A DNA stretch of 64,000 nucleotides from Granulosicoccus sp. (GTDB taxonomy: Bacteria; Pseudomonadota; Gammaproteobacteria; Granulosicoccales; Granulosicoccaceae), in NCBI GenBank assembly GCA_023300375.1, contig JALZWO010000011.1, forward strand, positions 1-64,000, given 5' to 3'. Made by a program: the position numbers and the translations under genes. Shown piece after piece: positions 43,561 through 53,161 of this stretch; within the stretch, counting starts at the first letter, position 1, and each line of letters begins with the position of its first letter. The notes beneath the pieces were generated by a model. That model was not told where the DNA came from. It saw only the letters and a program-made list of their open reading frames with translations, and ran no database searches.

Positions 43561-44811
43561 ATGAGGTCTAGCGTTTACCGGTCAGGTTTTCGTTGGGCGT
43601 TCCTTTTGGTTTTGCTTTTAGCGCTCCCTTTGGGTGCTTGGGCAGACTGGGGTGCGGTCAATATGCCAAGGGGCGTTACAGAAATCAGCAACGAGGTTTA
43701 TACCCTCCATATGCGGATTTTCTATATTTGTTGCGCTATCGGCGCGGCGGTTTTTGGCGTCATGATTGTGTCGATGTTTCTGCATCGCAAATCACGTGGG
43801 GCTGAGCCTGCTACTTGGCATGAGAGTACCTCTGTCGAAATAGTCTGGACCGTTACTCCATTGATTATTCTCATCGCTATGGCTATCCCAGCCGCCAAAG
43901 TCCTGATCAAAATGGAAGACTTCTCTGACTCTGAAATGTCGATAAAAGTCACGGGTTATCAGTGGCGCTGGCACTATGATTACATTGATAGCGGCGTAGA
44001 TTTCTACAGCCAATTAGCTCCAGAGCACAACAAAGCCCGACAGCAAGGTGCTGACGTTGATCTTGAAGCTACGTTCACGGGAACCGACTTCAACGGAGAA
44101 GAGCCGATTTATTTACGTCAAGTTGATAACGAGCTGGTTGTTCCAGTGGGTGTCAAGATCCGCTTTCTACACACGGCAGCCGACGTCATCCACTCTTGGT
44201 GGGTACAAGACTTGTCAATCAAGAAAGATTCAATTCCCGGCTTTATCAATGAAAACTGGGCGCGTATTGATGAGCCTGGTATCTACCGTGGCAAATGTGC
44301 GGAGCTATGTGGACGTGATCATGGCTTCATGCCGATCGTGGTTCGCGCTGTGCCTCAAGAAGAATTCGACGCGTGGATTGCTGAAAAGCAAGAAGCCACT
44401 GTTGCAGCAAACGAAAATTCCCATCGCCAGTGGTCGAAGGAAGAGTTAATCGCTACCGGTGAAAAGGTCTATCAGGCTAACTGCATGAGCTGCCACCAGG
44501 CAGAGGGTCAGGGCATTCCGGGTATGTTCCCAGCTATTTCGGGAAGTGAAATCGCAACGGGCAGCGTGGATGAGCATATCGGCACTATTCTCAACGGTGT
44601 TGAGGGGACGATGATGTCACCTTTCGCTAGCGTGCTTTCAGATGCCGATCTTGCCGCAGTCATCAGCTACCAGAGAAATGCTCTGGGTAACGCAACAGGC
44701 GACATTGTGCAACCTACGCACATCAAGTCACTGCGTGATGATGTAGATGCCGCTGTGACTGAAAGTGTCGCCTCTGCCGCTGATAATATTTTAACTCAGG
44801 GAGTTAACTGA
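43561..44811 (+). CDS. coxB: Cytochrome c oxidase subunit II with fused cytochrome c domain (caa3 type)
   Basis: CuA motif CAELCGRDHGFM; C-terminal CMSCH heme motif. Confidence 0.96.
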   Translation: MRSSVYRSGFRWAFLLVLLLALPLGAWADWGAVNMPRGVTEISNEVYTLHMRIFYICCAIGAAVFGVMIVSMFLHRKSRGAEPATWHESTSVEIVWTVTPLIILIAMAIPAAKVLIKMEDFSDSEMSIKVTGYQWRWHYDYIDSGVDFYSQLAPEHNKARQQGADVDLEATFTGTDFNGEEPIYLRQVDNELVVPVGVKIRFLHTAADVIHSWWVQDLSIKKDSIPGFINENWARIDEPGIYRGKCAELCGRDHGFMPIVVRAVPQEEFDAWIAEKQEATVAANENSHRQWSKEELIATGEKVYQANCMSCHQAEGQGIPGMFPAISGSEIATGSVDEHIGTILNGVEGTMMSPFASVLSDADLAAVISYQRNALGNATGDIVQPTHIKSLRDDVDAAVTESVASAADNILTQGVN

Positions 44812-46436
44812 TGAGTTCTAACGACGTTACCCATCACGCGGCCGATGATCACGACCATGATCATGGGCATGACGAGCACGGACCTGCACCAGGATTGATG
44901 CGTTGGGTCACTACAACCAACCACAAAGACATCGGTACCTTATACCTGTGGTTCTCCCTAGTGATGTTTTTCATCGGTGGCGCAATGGCGTTGGTCATAC
45001 GTGCCGAGCTGTTTCAACCGGGCATTCAGATCGTTGATCCGATGTTCTTCAATTCCATGACGACCATGCATGCCATCGTTATGATCTTTGGTGTGGTTAT
45101 GCCTGCGTTCGTTGGCTTGGCAAACTGGATGATCCCAATGATGATCGGCGCACCAGACATGGCTCTGCCACGTCTGAACAACTGGTCTTTCTGGATCATG
45201 CCGTTCGCCTTCACTATCATGCTGTCAACACTGTTCATGGACAGTGGTGGTCCTGCAGGAGGCTGGACTTTGTATCCGCCGCTCGTTTTGCAAATGGGTG
45301 ATAGCTTCGCGTACGTTATTTTTGCTATCCATTTCCTTGGCATATCGTCGGTCATGGGCTCAATTAATATTGTTGCCACGATCTTCAACATGCGTGCACC
45401 TGGCATGACTTTCATGCAAATGCCTATGTTCGTATGGACTTGGTTAATCACAGCTTACCTGCTGATCGCCACTATTCCGGTATTCGCTGGCGCTGTAACC
45501 ATGCTGCTAACTGACCGCTTTTTCGGTACCAGCTTTTTTAATGCTGCTGGTGGTGGTGATCCGGTTATGTTCCAGCACATCTTCTGGTTCTTTGGTCATC
45601 CCGAGGTGTACATTCTTATCCTGCCGGCTTTTGGAATCGTCTCTTCGATCATTCCAACGTTTGCCAGAAAGCCGCTGTTTGGTTATGACTCCATGGTGTA
45701 TGCCACGGCTTCAATCGCATTTTTGTCGTTCATCGTATGGGCGCATCACATGTTCACGACGGGCATGCCGCTAGCCGGTTCGTTGTTCTTCATGTTTTCA
45801 ACCATGATGATCTCAGTGCCCACAGGTGTGAAAGTGTTCAACTGGGTTGCGACAATGTGGCGTGGCTCTATGACCTTCGAGACACCTATGCTGTTCGCAA
45901 TCGGGTTTGTCATCATGTTCACAGTGGGTGGTCTTTCAGGTCTCATGCTGGCTATTACTCCAGCTGATATCCAGTACCACGACACCTACTTTGTGGTTGC
46001 TCACTTCCACTACGTGCTTGTGCCTGGTGCCATCTATTCACTCATGGCGGCGACCTATTACTGGTTGCCAAAATGGACTGGCAACATGTACGACGAAACT
46101 CTGGGTAAATGGCATTTCTGGATATCAACGGTATTCGTCAACGTCCTGTTCTTCCCTATGCATTTCGTTGGATTGGCAGGCATGCCAAGACGAATTCCTG
46201 ACTACAGCTTGCAGTTCGCTGACTGGAACATGATTGCAACCATCGGTGCATTTGGCTTTGGTTTTAGCCAGTTGATGTTCGTTTACATCATCGTTAAATG
46301 TGTTCGTGGCGGTGAGAAGGCGACAGCCAATGTTTGGGAAGGCGCTCGAGGACTTGAGTGGACGGTGGCTTCACCAGCTCCATATCACACGTTCGAGACA
46401 GCTCCTGCTATCGAATCTTCAACGGTAACTCGTTGA
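44811..46436 (+). CDS. coxA: Cytochrome c oxidase subunit I with His/Asp-rich N-terminus
   Basis: WFFGHPEVYILILPAFG, HHMFTTGMP, THYYVVAHFHYV-like region; start overlaps the coxB stop. Confidence 0.97.
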   Translation: MSSNDVTHHAADDHDHDHGHDEHGPAPGLMRWVTTTNHKDIGTLYLWFSLVMFFIGGAMALVIRAELFQPGIQIVDPMFFNSMTTMHAIVMIFGVVMPAFVGLANWMIPMMIGAPDMALPRLNNWSFWIMPFAFTIMLSTLFMDSGGPAGGWTLYPPLVLQMGDSFAYVIFAIHFLGISSVMGSINIVATIFNMRAPGMTFMQMPMFVWTWLITAYLLIATIPVFAGAVTMLLTDRFFGTSFFNAAGGGDPVMFQHIFWFFGHPEVYILILPAFGIVSSIIPTFARKPLFGYDSMVYATASIAFLSFIVWAHHMFTTGMPLAGSLFFMFSTMMISVPTGVKVFNWVATMWRGSMTFETPMLFAIGFVIMFTVGGLSGLMLAITPADIQYHDTYFVVAHFHYVLVPGAIYSLMAATYYWLPKWTGNMYDETLGKWHFWISTVFVNVLFFPMHFVGLAGMPRRIPDYSLQFADWNMIATIGAFGFGFSQLMFVYIIVKCVRGGEKATANVWEGARGLEWTVASPAPYHTFETAPAIESSTVTR

Positions 46437-46447
46437 ATACTGTCCCG

Positions 46448-46627
46448 ATGAGCGATAGTCAAGCTACAGACTGCACCCCTTCTCGTGCTCCTGAAACGCA
46501 GCACGAGAAGGCGGCACCTCAAAGTTTCATTCGGCGATTCCGATTGCCGTTGTCGCTAGGGGTTATTGCTATCTGTCTTTACGCCGGTAGCATTCTTTAT
46601 ATTTTGTTCGGTCGAGGGCAAATTTGA
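46448..46627 (+). CDS. Small single-TM protein in cox cluster (assembly-associated)
   Basis: MSDSQ...PLSLGVIAICLYAGSILYILFGRGQI; ends with a 4-nt overlap with ctaG. Confidence 0.6.
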   Translation: MSDSQATDCTPSRAPETQHEKAAPQSFIRRFRLPLSLGVIAICLYAGSILYILFGRGQI

Positions 46628-47244
46628 TGAATCAAGTGGATCTGCAAACAGAAAGCGACATCACTGTTGATGTGCCGATATCAGAGGAACCTGCAGTCAA
46701 AAACAGCTCATCCCTACACCTTAAGGTTATCGGCAAAATGCTGGCGCTTTCTATTGGGATGTTTGGATTTGGCTATGCCATGGTGCCGCTCTACGACATT
46801 ATTTGTGACATCACCGGATTGAACGGTAAGACGGGGCGCGTCAGTATTGAATCAGTCGCAACTAGTCCAATTGATCTAAATCGTGAAATTACTGTGGAAT
46901 TTGTTTCCAGTATCAATCAAGGCGGTGCTTGGGTTTTTAAACCTCAAGTCAAAACCATGACTGTGACTCCAGGAAAGCTGTATCACACGAGTTACTACGC
47001 AGAAAATTTGAGTGATAACTACGTGGTGGCTCAGGCTACTCCTAGTGTGTCGCCATTCACTGCTGCAAAATATTTCAATAAAACAGAGTGTTTTTGTTTT
47101 ACAAGGCAGCCCTTTGAAGGCAAGACCTCTAAAGATATGCCGATAACTTTCATCATCGATGAAGATTTGCCCGTCAACATCGATCGTGTAACCTTGTCTT
47201 ATACGTTTTTTCGATCACCTGACCAAGGCGTAGAACCAAGTTAG
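46624..47244 (+). CDS. ctaG: Cytochrome c oxidase assembly protein Cox11/CtaG
   Basis: GFGYAMVPLYDIICDITGLNGKTG, KTECFCFTRQPF copper motif. Confidence 0.95.
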   Translation: MMNQVDLQTESDITVDVPISEEPAVKNSSSLHLKVIGKMLALSIGMFGFGYAMVPLYDIICDITGLNGKTGRVSIESVATSPIDLNREITVEFVSSINQGGAWVFKPQVKTMTVTPGKLYHTSYYAENLSDNYVVAQATPSVSPFTAAKYFNKTECFCFTRQPFEGKTSKDMPITFIIDEDLPVNIDRVTLSYTFFRSPDQGVEPS

Positions 47245-47342
47245 TTTAACCGGGCGCCGGGATAATACTCGGCGAGAAGCCTGCCACTGGTTACACGTCG
47301 CACCCTGCACGTCGCACGTCGCCTTTTACAATAGGACCATGT

Positions 47343-48221
47343 ATGAGTAGTACAACAGCACCATCAGCTTATTACATTCCACACGCCGCGCGATGGCCTA
47401 TCGTTGGCTCAGTCGGCTTGTTTATATTTTTCTACGGCTTTGCAACGTGGCTTAATGGCGCAGCCTTTGGTAAGGAAATGTTTTTCCTTGGGACCGCTAT
47501 CGTCGTATTCATGATGTTTGGCTGGTTTGGCCAGGTCGCCAGAGAGAGTGAGTCAGGCACCTACAACGGTCAAGTGGATTCCTCGTTCCGCATGTGCATG
47601 ATGTGGTTCATATTCTCCGAAGTCATGTTCTTTGCGGCCTTTTTCGGCGCTTTGTTCTATGCTCGATCTTTTTCCGGCCCTTGGCTTGGTGGTGACGGTG
47701 CCGGTGGTGCTGAGATGACAAATGCCATCTTGTATCAAGGCCATGACTACGTTTGGCCCAGTGACGGTCCTGCACATATTGGTGGTGGATTTCAGCAGAT
47801 GGGTTGGTTTGGCTTGCCGCTGATCAATACACTGCTTTTACTGACAAGTGGCTTGACGTGTACTTTCGCCCACCACGCTATCCGTGAAGGTAAGCGTAAG
47901 CCTTTCATTCTCTGGTTAGGTGCAACTGTTGGGCTTGGGTTTATCTTTGTTTGTTTACAGGCTTATGAGTATTACCATGCTTACAGCGCACTGAACCTGA
48001 AGATGACCAGTGGTATTTACGGCTCCACCTTCTTTATGCTCACCGGTTTTCACGGTTTTCACGTCACTATGGGTGCCATCATTTTGCTCGTTGTTATGAT
48101 CAGAGCGATGTTCAGCCACTTCAGTGCTGACAATCACTTCGCTTTTGAAGCTGCGGCTTGGTACTGGCACTTTGTTGATGTGGTCTGGTTGGGACTCTTC
48201 ATCTTCGTGTATCTGCTCTGA
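47343..48221 (+). CDS. coxC: Cytochrome c oxidase subunit III
   Basis: WFIFSEVMFFAAFFGALF, GFHGFHVTMG, AAWYWHFVDVVWLGLF. Confidence 0.97.
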   Translation: MSSTTAPSAYYIPHAARWPIVGSVGLFIFFYGFATWLNGAAFGKEMFFLGTAIVVFMMFGWFGQVARESESGTYNGQVDSSFRMCMMWFIFSEVMFFAAFFGALFYARSFSGPWLGGDGAGGAEMTNAILYQGHDYVWPSDGPAHIGGGFQQMGWFGLPLINTLLLLTSGLTCTFAHHAIREGKRKPFILWLGATVGLGFIFVCLQAYEYYHAYSALNLKMTSGIYGSTFFMLTGFHGFHVTMGAIILLVVMIRAMFSHFSADNHFAFEAAAWYWHFVDVVWLGLFIFVYLL

Positions 48222-48288
48222 CGGTAGCTACCGAGCTAACTTTGGTGTCTTGCGACGACGTCTCTGGACACGAAGCGCAAAGATAATG

Positions 48289-48316
48289 AAAAAAGGCGGT
48301 ATTTACCGCCTTTTTT
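48289..48316. terminator. Rho-independent bidirectional terminator after coxC
   Basis: AAAAAAGGCGGTATTTACCGCCTTTTTT between convergent genes. Confidence 0.9.
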
Positions 48317-48330
48317 TATTTCCGCTTATA

Positions 48331-48645
48331 TTATTCAGTAGCCCCGATCGGACGTCTTCCACCGCCTATAACCGGTGGTTCAGCCTCGGCACCGCTGTTC
48401 TCATCAACAGTCGTTGGAACGTTGTTTCGCGTAGACAGTGGGCTAGGATTGAGTTCGATAACACCGGTGGCTCCTGCGATCATGACGACCACAATGGCCA
48501 ATATCGATAAACCGATGCGAACAGAGAGTGCGTTTACGGTCCGGTTTGATTGCCCTTTGTCCTTCACCAGAAAATAAAGACCAGAAAAAAGGCTGATGAT
48601 GACAAAGCCGAGTAACAGAAGAACAATGAATTTTACGAGTAGCAT
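48331..48645 (-). CDS. Twin-transmembrane (DUF2909-like) protein
   Basis: Two TM segments, LFSGLYFLVKDKGQSNRTVNALSVRIGLS; typical cox-cluster neighbour. Confidence 0.85.
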   Translation of the reverse strand: MLLVKFIVLLLLGFVIISLFSGLYFLVKDKGQSNRTVNALSVRIGLSILAIVVVMIAGATGVIELNPSPLSTRNNVPTTVDENSGAEAEPPVIGGGRRPIGATE

Positions 48646-48650
48646 GGCGC

Positions 48651-49484
48651 TTGTACGAGGTGCAGTGGCTTTGCGATGAGGGTACCACTATGACGCTAGG
48701 CAACTGGCAGTTCAAGCCAAAAGCTTGGGCATCTATTCTGTATCTGTCTATTTTTTTATGCATGCTCTGGTTAGCAAACTGGCAACTGGAGCGGGCAGCG
48801 CTAAAAGTGAGCCTGCAGCAAGCTGCGGAGCTCGCACACAATTCACCGGCTATCCCTCTATCTGAGCTTGATGATTATCCAGGCGCTGCTGCCTCTTACC
48901 AGAGAGTTGCAATAACAGGACAATACGACCCTGCGCGTCAATTTTTATGGGACAACCGATCCCACAAAAGCCAAGCTGGATTTGAAGTTATCTCTGTGAT
49001 CAATAGGGTTGATGGTGGCCTGGCATTAGTTAACCGTGGTTGGGTTGCACCGGGGCCGAGTCGCCAGCAGTTGCCAGATGTGTCTTTGCCAGAGCCTGCA
49101 ATCACTGCCGAACTTCATATCGAAGGGTTTGTCTCCCAGCCGTCAAAAGGCTTTTCCAGTGGCCCCGCGGTGGCTGCGAGCGAAACATGGCCTAAACTAC
49201 TGCAATACGTAGACTTTGCGGCCATTGCCCAAGCGCTGGGTGAGCCGGTTGTACCTGTGCTCGTACAAGCTCAAACATTAGGCGCCGATGCGAATACAGC
49301 AAGTGTGTTAACGTCGCGCCCCGAGTGGTTAATAGCCAACTGGCAGCCTGCGGCTTCCGGACCTGCCAAGCATTACAGCTATGCTTTTCAGTGGTTTGCC
49401 ATGGCGTTAGCGTTAACAGGCATATTTCTAGTAGTTAACATCCAAAGAGTTAACCTCCAAAAGGTAGTGGTATCTGATGACTGA
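48651..49484 (+). CDS. SURF1 family protein
   Basis: LANWQLERAALK, RGWVAPG, HYSYAFQWFAMALAL; start may be 48690 (MTLGNWQ). Confidence 0.92.
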   Translation: MYEVQWLCDEGTTMTLGNWQFKPKAWASILYLSIFLCMLWLANWQLERAALKVSLQQAAELAHNSPAIPLSELDDYPGAAASYQRVAITGQYDPARQFLWDNRSHKSQAGFEVISVINRVDGGLALVNRGWVAPGPSRQQLPDVSLPEPAITAELHIEGFVSQPSKGFSSGPAVAASETWPKLLQYVDFAAIAQALGEPVVPVLVQAQTLGADANTASVLTSRPEWLIANWQPAASGPAKHYSYAFQWFAMALALTGIFLVVNIQRVNLQKVVVSDD

Positions 49485-50145
49485 CAATCAACAAGCATTG
49501 CATGCGGGCAATTCGGCGCTTCCAGAGATTGATCCAGCTGATCGCCGCAGATCGCGTATCAAACTCGTATCGATCTTTGCGATTTTTGCCATCCCGCTGA
49601 TCCTTGCCAGCATTTACTTACATCTGGTCCGAAGCAGCGATGGAACGGTAGGTGATACCTCCCGTGGCCAACTCATTCAGCCCGCTGTGCCGCTAACCGA
49701 CTTCACCTTGGCGGCAACAAATTTTGCTGAAGGCGAGTTCAATTTAGATACTGTGCGTGGTCTTTGGTCGATGCTTTATGTGCCTAAAGGCGATTGTCTG
49801 GAGGCCTGTGAACAGAATTTGTATCACATGCGACAAGTTCGTTTGGCGCTGAATCATCGAATGGATCGCGTGCAGCGAATCGTCTTGGTGGAATCGTCCA
49901 CGCAACTCGATGCAAAGCTGGTTGGTGAGCACCCGGGTCTGATTGTCGTGACGGGATCAGAAGAGGAGCAAGCACAACTAAGCTCTCAGGTAGACGCGGC
50001 ACAGCAGGGCATGGAGAGCTTGGAGGACGCCATTTACCTGATTGATCCGTTTGGTAACATAATGCTGCGATTTCCTCACAACTTAGCGCCTAAATCGATG
50101 CTGAAAGACATAAAACATCTATTAAAAGTGTCTCGTATCGGTTAA
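49477..50145 (+). CDS. Membrane-anchored SCO-like thioredoxin-fold protein
   Basis: N-terminal TM; CLEAC (CxxxC) after WSMLYVPKGD; IDPFGNIMLRFP. Confidence 0.65.
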   Translation: MTDNQQALHAGNSALPEIDPADRRRSRIKLVSIFAIFAIPLILASIYLHLVRSSDGTVGDTSRGQLIQPAVPLTDFTLAATNFAEGEFNLDTVRGLWSMLYVPKGDCLEACEQNLYHMRQVRLALNHRMDRVQRIVLVESSTQLDAKLVGEHPGLIVVTGSEEEQAQLSSQVDAAQQGMESLEDAIYLIDPFGNIMLRFPHNLAPKSMLKDIKHLLKVSRIG

Positions 50146-50196
50146 TCTTGCCATCGATTGCTCAGCCAGAGTAACGGTCGGTATATAAACCAAGCG

Positions 50197-51126
50197 ATGA
50201 AATCTTCGTCTCAGATAAAACAATCCCCCTCTCTTTTGAGTCATTCGCTTGAGCATTGGCGAGACTACTACGAGATAACTAAGCCCAAAGTGGTGCTCTT
50301 GCTTGTGTTTACGGCATTGGTAGGCATGGCTTTGGCAGTTCCCTTTTGGTTGCCGGTACAAGAAACGTTTTTCGGTTTGTTAGGGATCGGCATGGCAGCA
50401 AGCTCTGCCGCTGCGATCAACCATGTGATTGATCAGCGTACCGATGCCATTATGAAGCGTACTGAGAATCGGCCGATTCCCAAAGGTGCGTTGAGCACTC
50501 GGCAGTGCCTGACATTTGCACTGGCGCTAGGCATTGTGTCGATGGTAATGCTTGTAGTGCTAGTGAATGTGCTCACGGCCGTATTGACGTTCTTATCGCT
50601 AATTGGCTACGCAATCGTCTACACCGTCTACCTCAAGCGCGCAACACCACAGAACATCGTTATTGGTGGTGCGGCAGGTGCCATGCCACCGGTATTGGGT
50701 TGGGCTGCAGTGACTAACGAGGTCAGCGCAGCGGCGCTACTACTATTTCTGATTGTGTTTATCTGGACGCCGCCGCATTTTTGGGCTTTGGCAATACATC
50801 GACGTGATGACTACGCAAAAGTGGATATCCCGATGTTGCCTGTAACGCATGGCATACCGTTCACTCGCGTACAGATATTTTTATACACTGTGTTGTTGGT
50901 TATCATTACCATCTTTCCGTATCTTATACAGATGAGCGGTCTGCTTTATCTTGTAGGGGCGTTGGTACTGGGTGCCATGTTCCTGTGGCACGCTTGGAAA
51001 TTATTTGACGACACAGCTACCAAGCAACCTATAAAGACATTTGTGTTCTCAATCAATTACCTGATGTGGTTATTCGGCATTATGCTGGTTGACCACTACT
51101 TACCGGTAATGGCGGCGTTATTTTGA
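50197..51126 (+). CDS. cyoE: Protoheme IX farnesyltransferase
   Basis: [50 protein letters not shown]. Confidence 0.95.
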   Translation: MKSSSQIKQSPSLLSHSLEHWRDYYEITKPKVVLLLVFTALVGMALAVPFWLPVQETFFGLLGIGMAASSAAAINHVIDQRTDAIMKRTENRPIPKGALSTRQCLTFALALGIVSMVMLVVLVNVLTAVLTFLSLIGYAIVYTVYLKRATPQNIVIGGAAGAMPPVLGWAAVTNEVSAAALLLFLIVFIWTPPHFWALAIHRRDDYAKVDIPMLPVTHGIPFTRVQIFLYTVLLVIITIFPYLIQMSGLLYLVGALVLGAMFLWHAWKLFDDTATKQPIKTFVFSINYLMWLFGIMLVDHYLPVMAALF

Positions 51127-51272
51127 CTTTTTAAAGCGTTAAATTGCTTAGCGTGGTTGTTTCCTTGAGTTTCATTGTCGAAAAATTCTGTTAATGCGAA
51201 TATTCCGCCTTAGAGAGAGCTAAAGCACGAAAAATACGTACCGTCTTGTTAGTAAACCCAATTTTGAATCTA

Positions 51273-52232
51273 ATGAGACACCTGAACTACAACCATCTGC
51301 TTTACTTCCACACGGTAGCCCGCGAAGGTAGCGTGGCGCAAGCAGCCAAAGTGCTGCACTTAACCCCGCAAACCGTGAGTGGCCAAATCAAACTGCTTGA
51401 GGATGTGGTCGGTGAGCCATTATTCTTACGGGTAGGTAGAGGCCTGACACTGTCAGATACTGGTCGCGTGGTTCAGACCTATGCAGATGAAATCTTTTCA
51501 GTGGGAACAGCCCTTGTACAACGTCTTCGGGGACACACTGAACAAAGCGTGAGAGAACTGCGTGTGGGGATTGTTGATTCTTTCCCCAAACTCGTTGCCT
51601 GCAGACTGCTTGGTGTTACGTTGGATGCTAATGAGCCTGTGAAGCTGTCATGTTCAGAAGGCAAGCTGGAGTCATTGCTGGCTGATTTATCGGTGCACAA
51701 ACTGGATTTGCTCTTGTCAGACCGCCCAGTACCTACAGAGCTTAATGTGCGTGCTTACAATCACGTGTTGGGTTCCAGCAAAATGTCCTTCTTCGCACCC
51801 CAAAGTTGGGATGACTCTTTAACCAGCAGCTTCCCAGAGTGTTTAGCCTGTGTTCCAGTGCTTATGCCTGATTCGTCCTCAGCTCTTAGGCGCAGCCTTG
51901 ACCACTGGTTTGATGAAATGGGCATCGTGCCAAAGCTTGTAGCGGAGTTTGATGACAGCGCCTTGATGAAAACCTTTGGTGAATCTGGTTTAGGCGTTTT
52001 TCCTGCTCCAGATGTCATTGAAGATGACGTTGAGCGGTGCTTCAATGTTAGACGCATTGGGTCGGTAGACGGTGTGATTGAGAGCTTTACAGCAATTTCG
52101 CCGCAGCGCCGACTGCGCCATCCATCTATTGTGAATATTGCAGAAAACGCCCATCGGGTGCTGCAGTCTAGCGCTCAGGAAAGCAATTCACCAGAAGATA
52201 TCAAAACGCTATCGGTAAAAAATGTCAGTTGA
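51273..52232 (+). CDS. LysR-family regulator (NhaR-like)
   Basis: LNYNHLLYFHTVAREGSVAQAAKVLHLTPQTVSGQIKLLE. Confidence 0.88.
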   Translation: MRHLNYNHLLYFHTVAREGSVAQAAKVLHLTPQTVSGQIKLLEDVVGEPLFLRVGRGLTLSDTGRVVQTYADEIFSVGTALVQRLRGHTEQSVRELRVGIVDSFPKLVACRLLGVTLDANEPVKLSCSEGKLESLLADLSVHKLDLLLSDRPVPTELNVRAYNHVLGSSKMSFFAPQSWDDSLTSSFPECLACVPVLMPDSSSALRRSLDHWFDEMGIVPKLVAEFDDSALMKTFGESGLGVFPAPDVIEDDVERCFNVRRIGSVDGVIESFTAISPQRRLRHPSIVNIAENAHRVLQSSAQESNSPEDIKTLSVKNVS

Positions 52233-52402
52233 ACAATGTTGCCATCTAGCAATTGATTTGATGGGTACGATTTGTAACGCTATGGCGCTGACTGTTATAT
52301 GTACAGGCTCTTAGCCCGATTTATGATGTTTTACAAAATACTAATGAGTTGCCGAATCATATGATTTATAGTAGTTAATTGAGTCAAAGAGGTAGATGAC
52401 CC

Positions 52403-53125
52403 ATGATAGGGTTTGATATGAACTACATGTTAATGGTGATGCTGCCAGGAATGGTGCTCTCCGGTCTTGCGTCCATGATGGTTAAGCGGACGTTTGCAAA
52501 GTACGAGAATGTGGGCACTCAGTCTAATATGACAGGTGCAGAGGCCGCCAAACTCATGCTTGAGCGCCAAGGTGTAACAGACTGCAAAATTGAAGCTGTG
52601 TCGGGCAGACTGAGCGACCACTATGACCCGAGAGTGAAAACGTTGCGCTTGTCAGAGCCTGTCTTCAATGCACGTTCAATATCAGCCATTGGGGTTGCTT
52701 GTCACGAGGCAGGTCATGCATTGCAGCATGCGCAGGGCTATCCTTGGTTGAAGATGCGTTCTTCGTTGGTACCCGTTACCAATATCTCTAGTAAAATGTC
52801 AATGCCAATCATTATGGTTGGTGGGCTTTTGATGTCATTGGCGCCTGTATTCGGAACACCTGTTTTGTTACTCGGGGTTGCGTTATTTGCAGTGGCGGTT
52901 GTCTTCTCGGTTGTTACTCTTCCTGTGGAGTGGGACGCTAGTGCTCGAGCGAAAACAGCCATGGTTGATGCCGGTATCGTCACGCCACAAGAAGTGAGTG
53001 GAGCGAGTAACGTGCTCAATGCTGCGTTCCTGACTTATCTTGCCTCAGCAATAGCATCGATCATGACGCTTATTTATTACTTGCACAGGAGTGGTCTGCT
53101 CCGGATATTAATGAATCGGCGCTAG
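52403..53125 (+). CDS. Membrane zinc metallopeptidase (YugP-like)
   Basis: HEAGHALQH, YDPRVKTLRLSEPVF, several TM helices. Confidence 0.9.
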   Translation: MIGFDMNYMLMVMLPGMVLSGLASMMVKRTFAKYENVGTQSNMTGAEAAKLMLERQGVTDCKIEAVSGRLSDHYDPRVKTLRLSEPVFNARSISAIGVACHEAGHALQHAQGYPWLKMRSSLVPVTNISSKMSMPIIMVGGLLMSLAPVFGTPVLLLGVALFAVAVVFSVVTLPVEWDASARAKTAMVDAGIVTPQEVSGASNVLNAAFLTYLASAIASIMTLIYYLHRSGLLRILMNRR

Positions 53126-53161
53126 AATCGTTTGATTGGCCTTGTCGAGCGTTTGCGTGTG

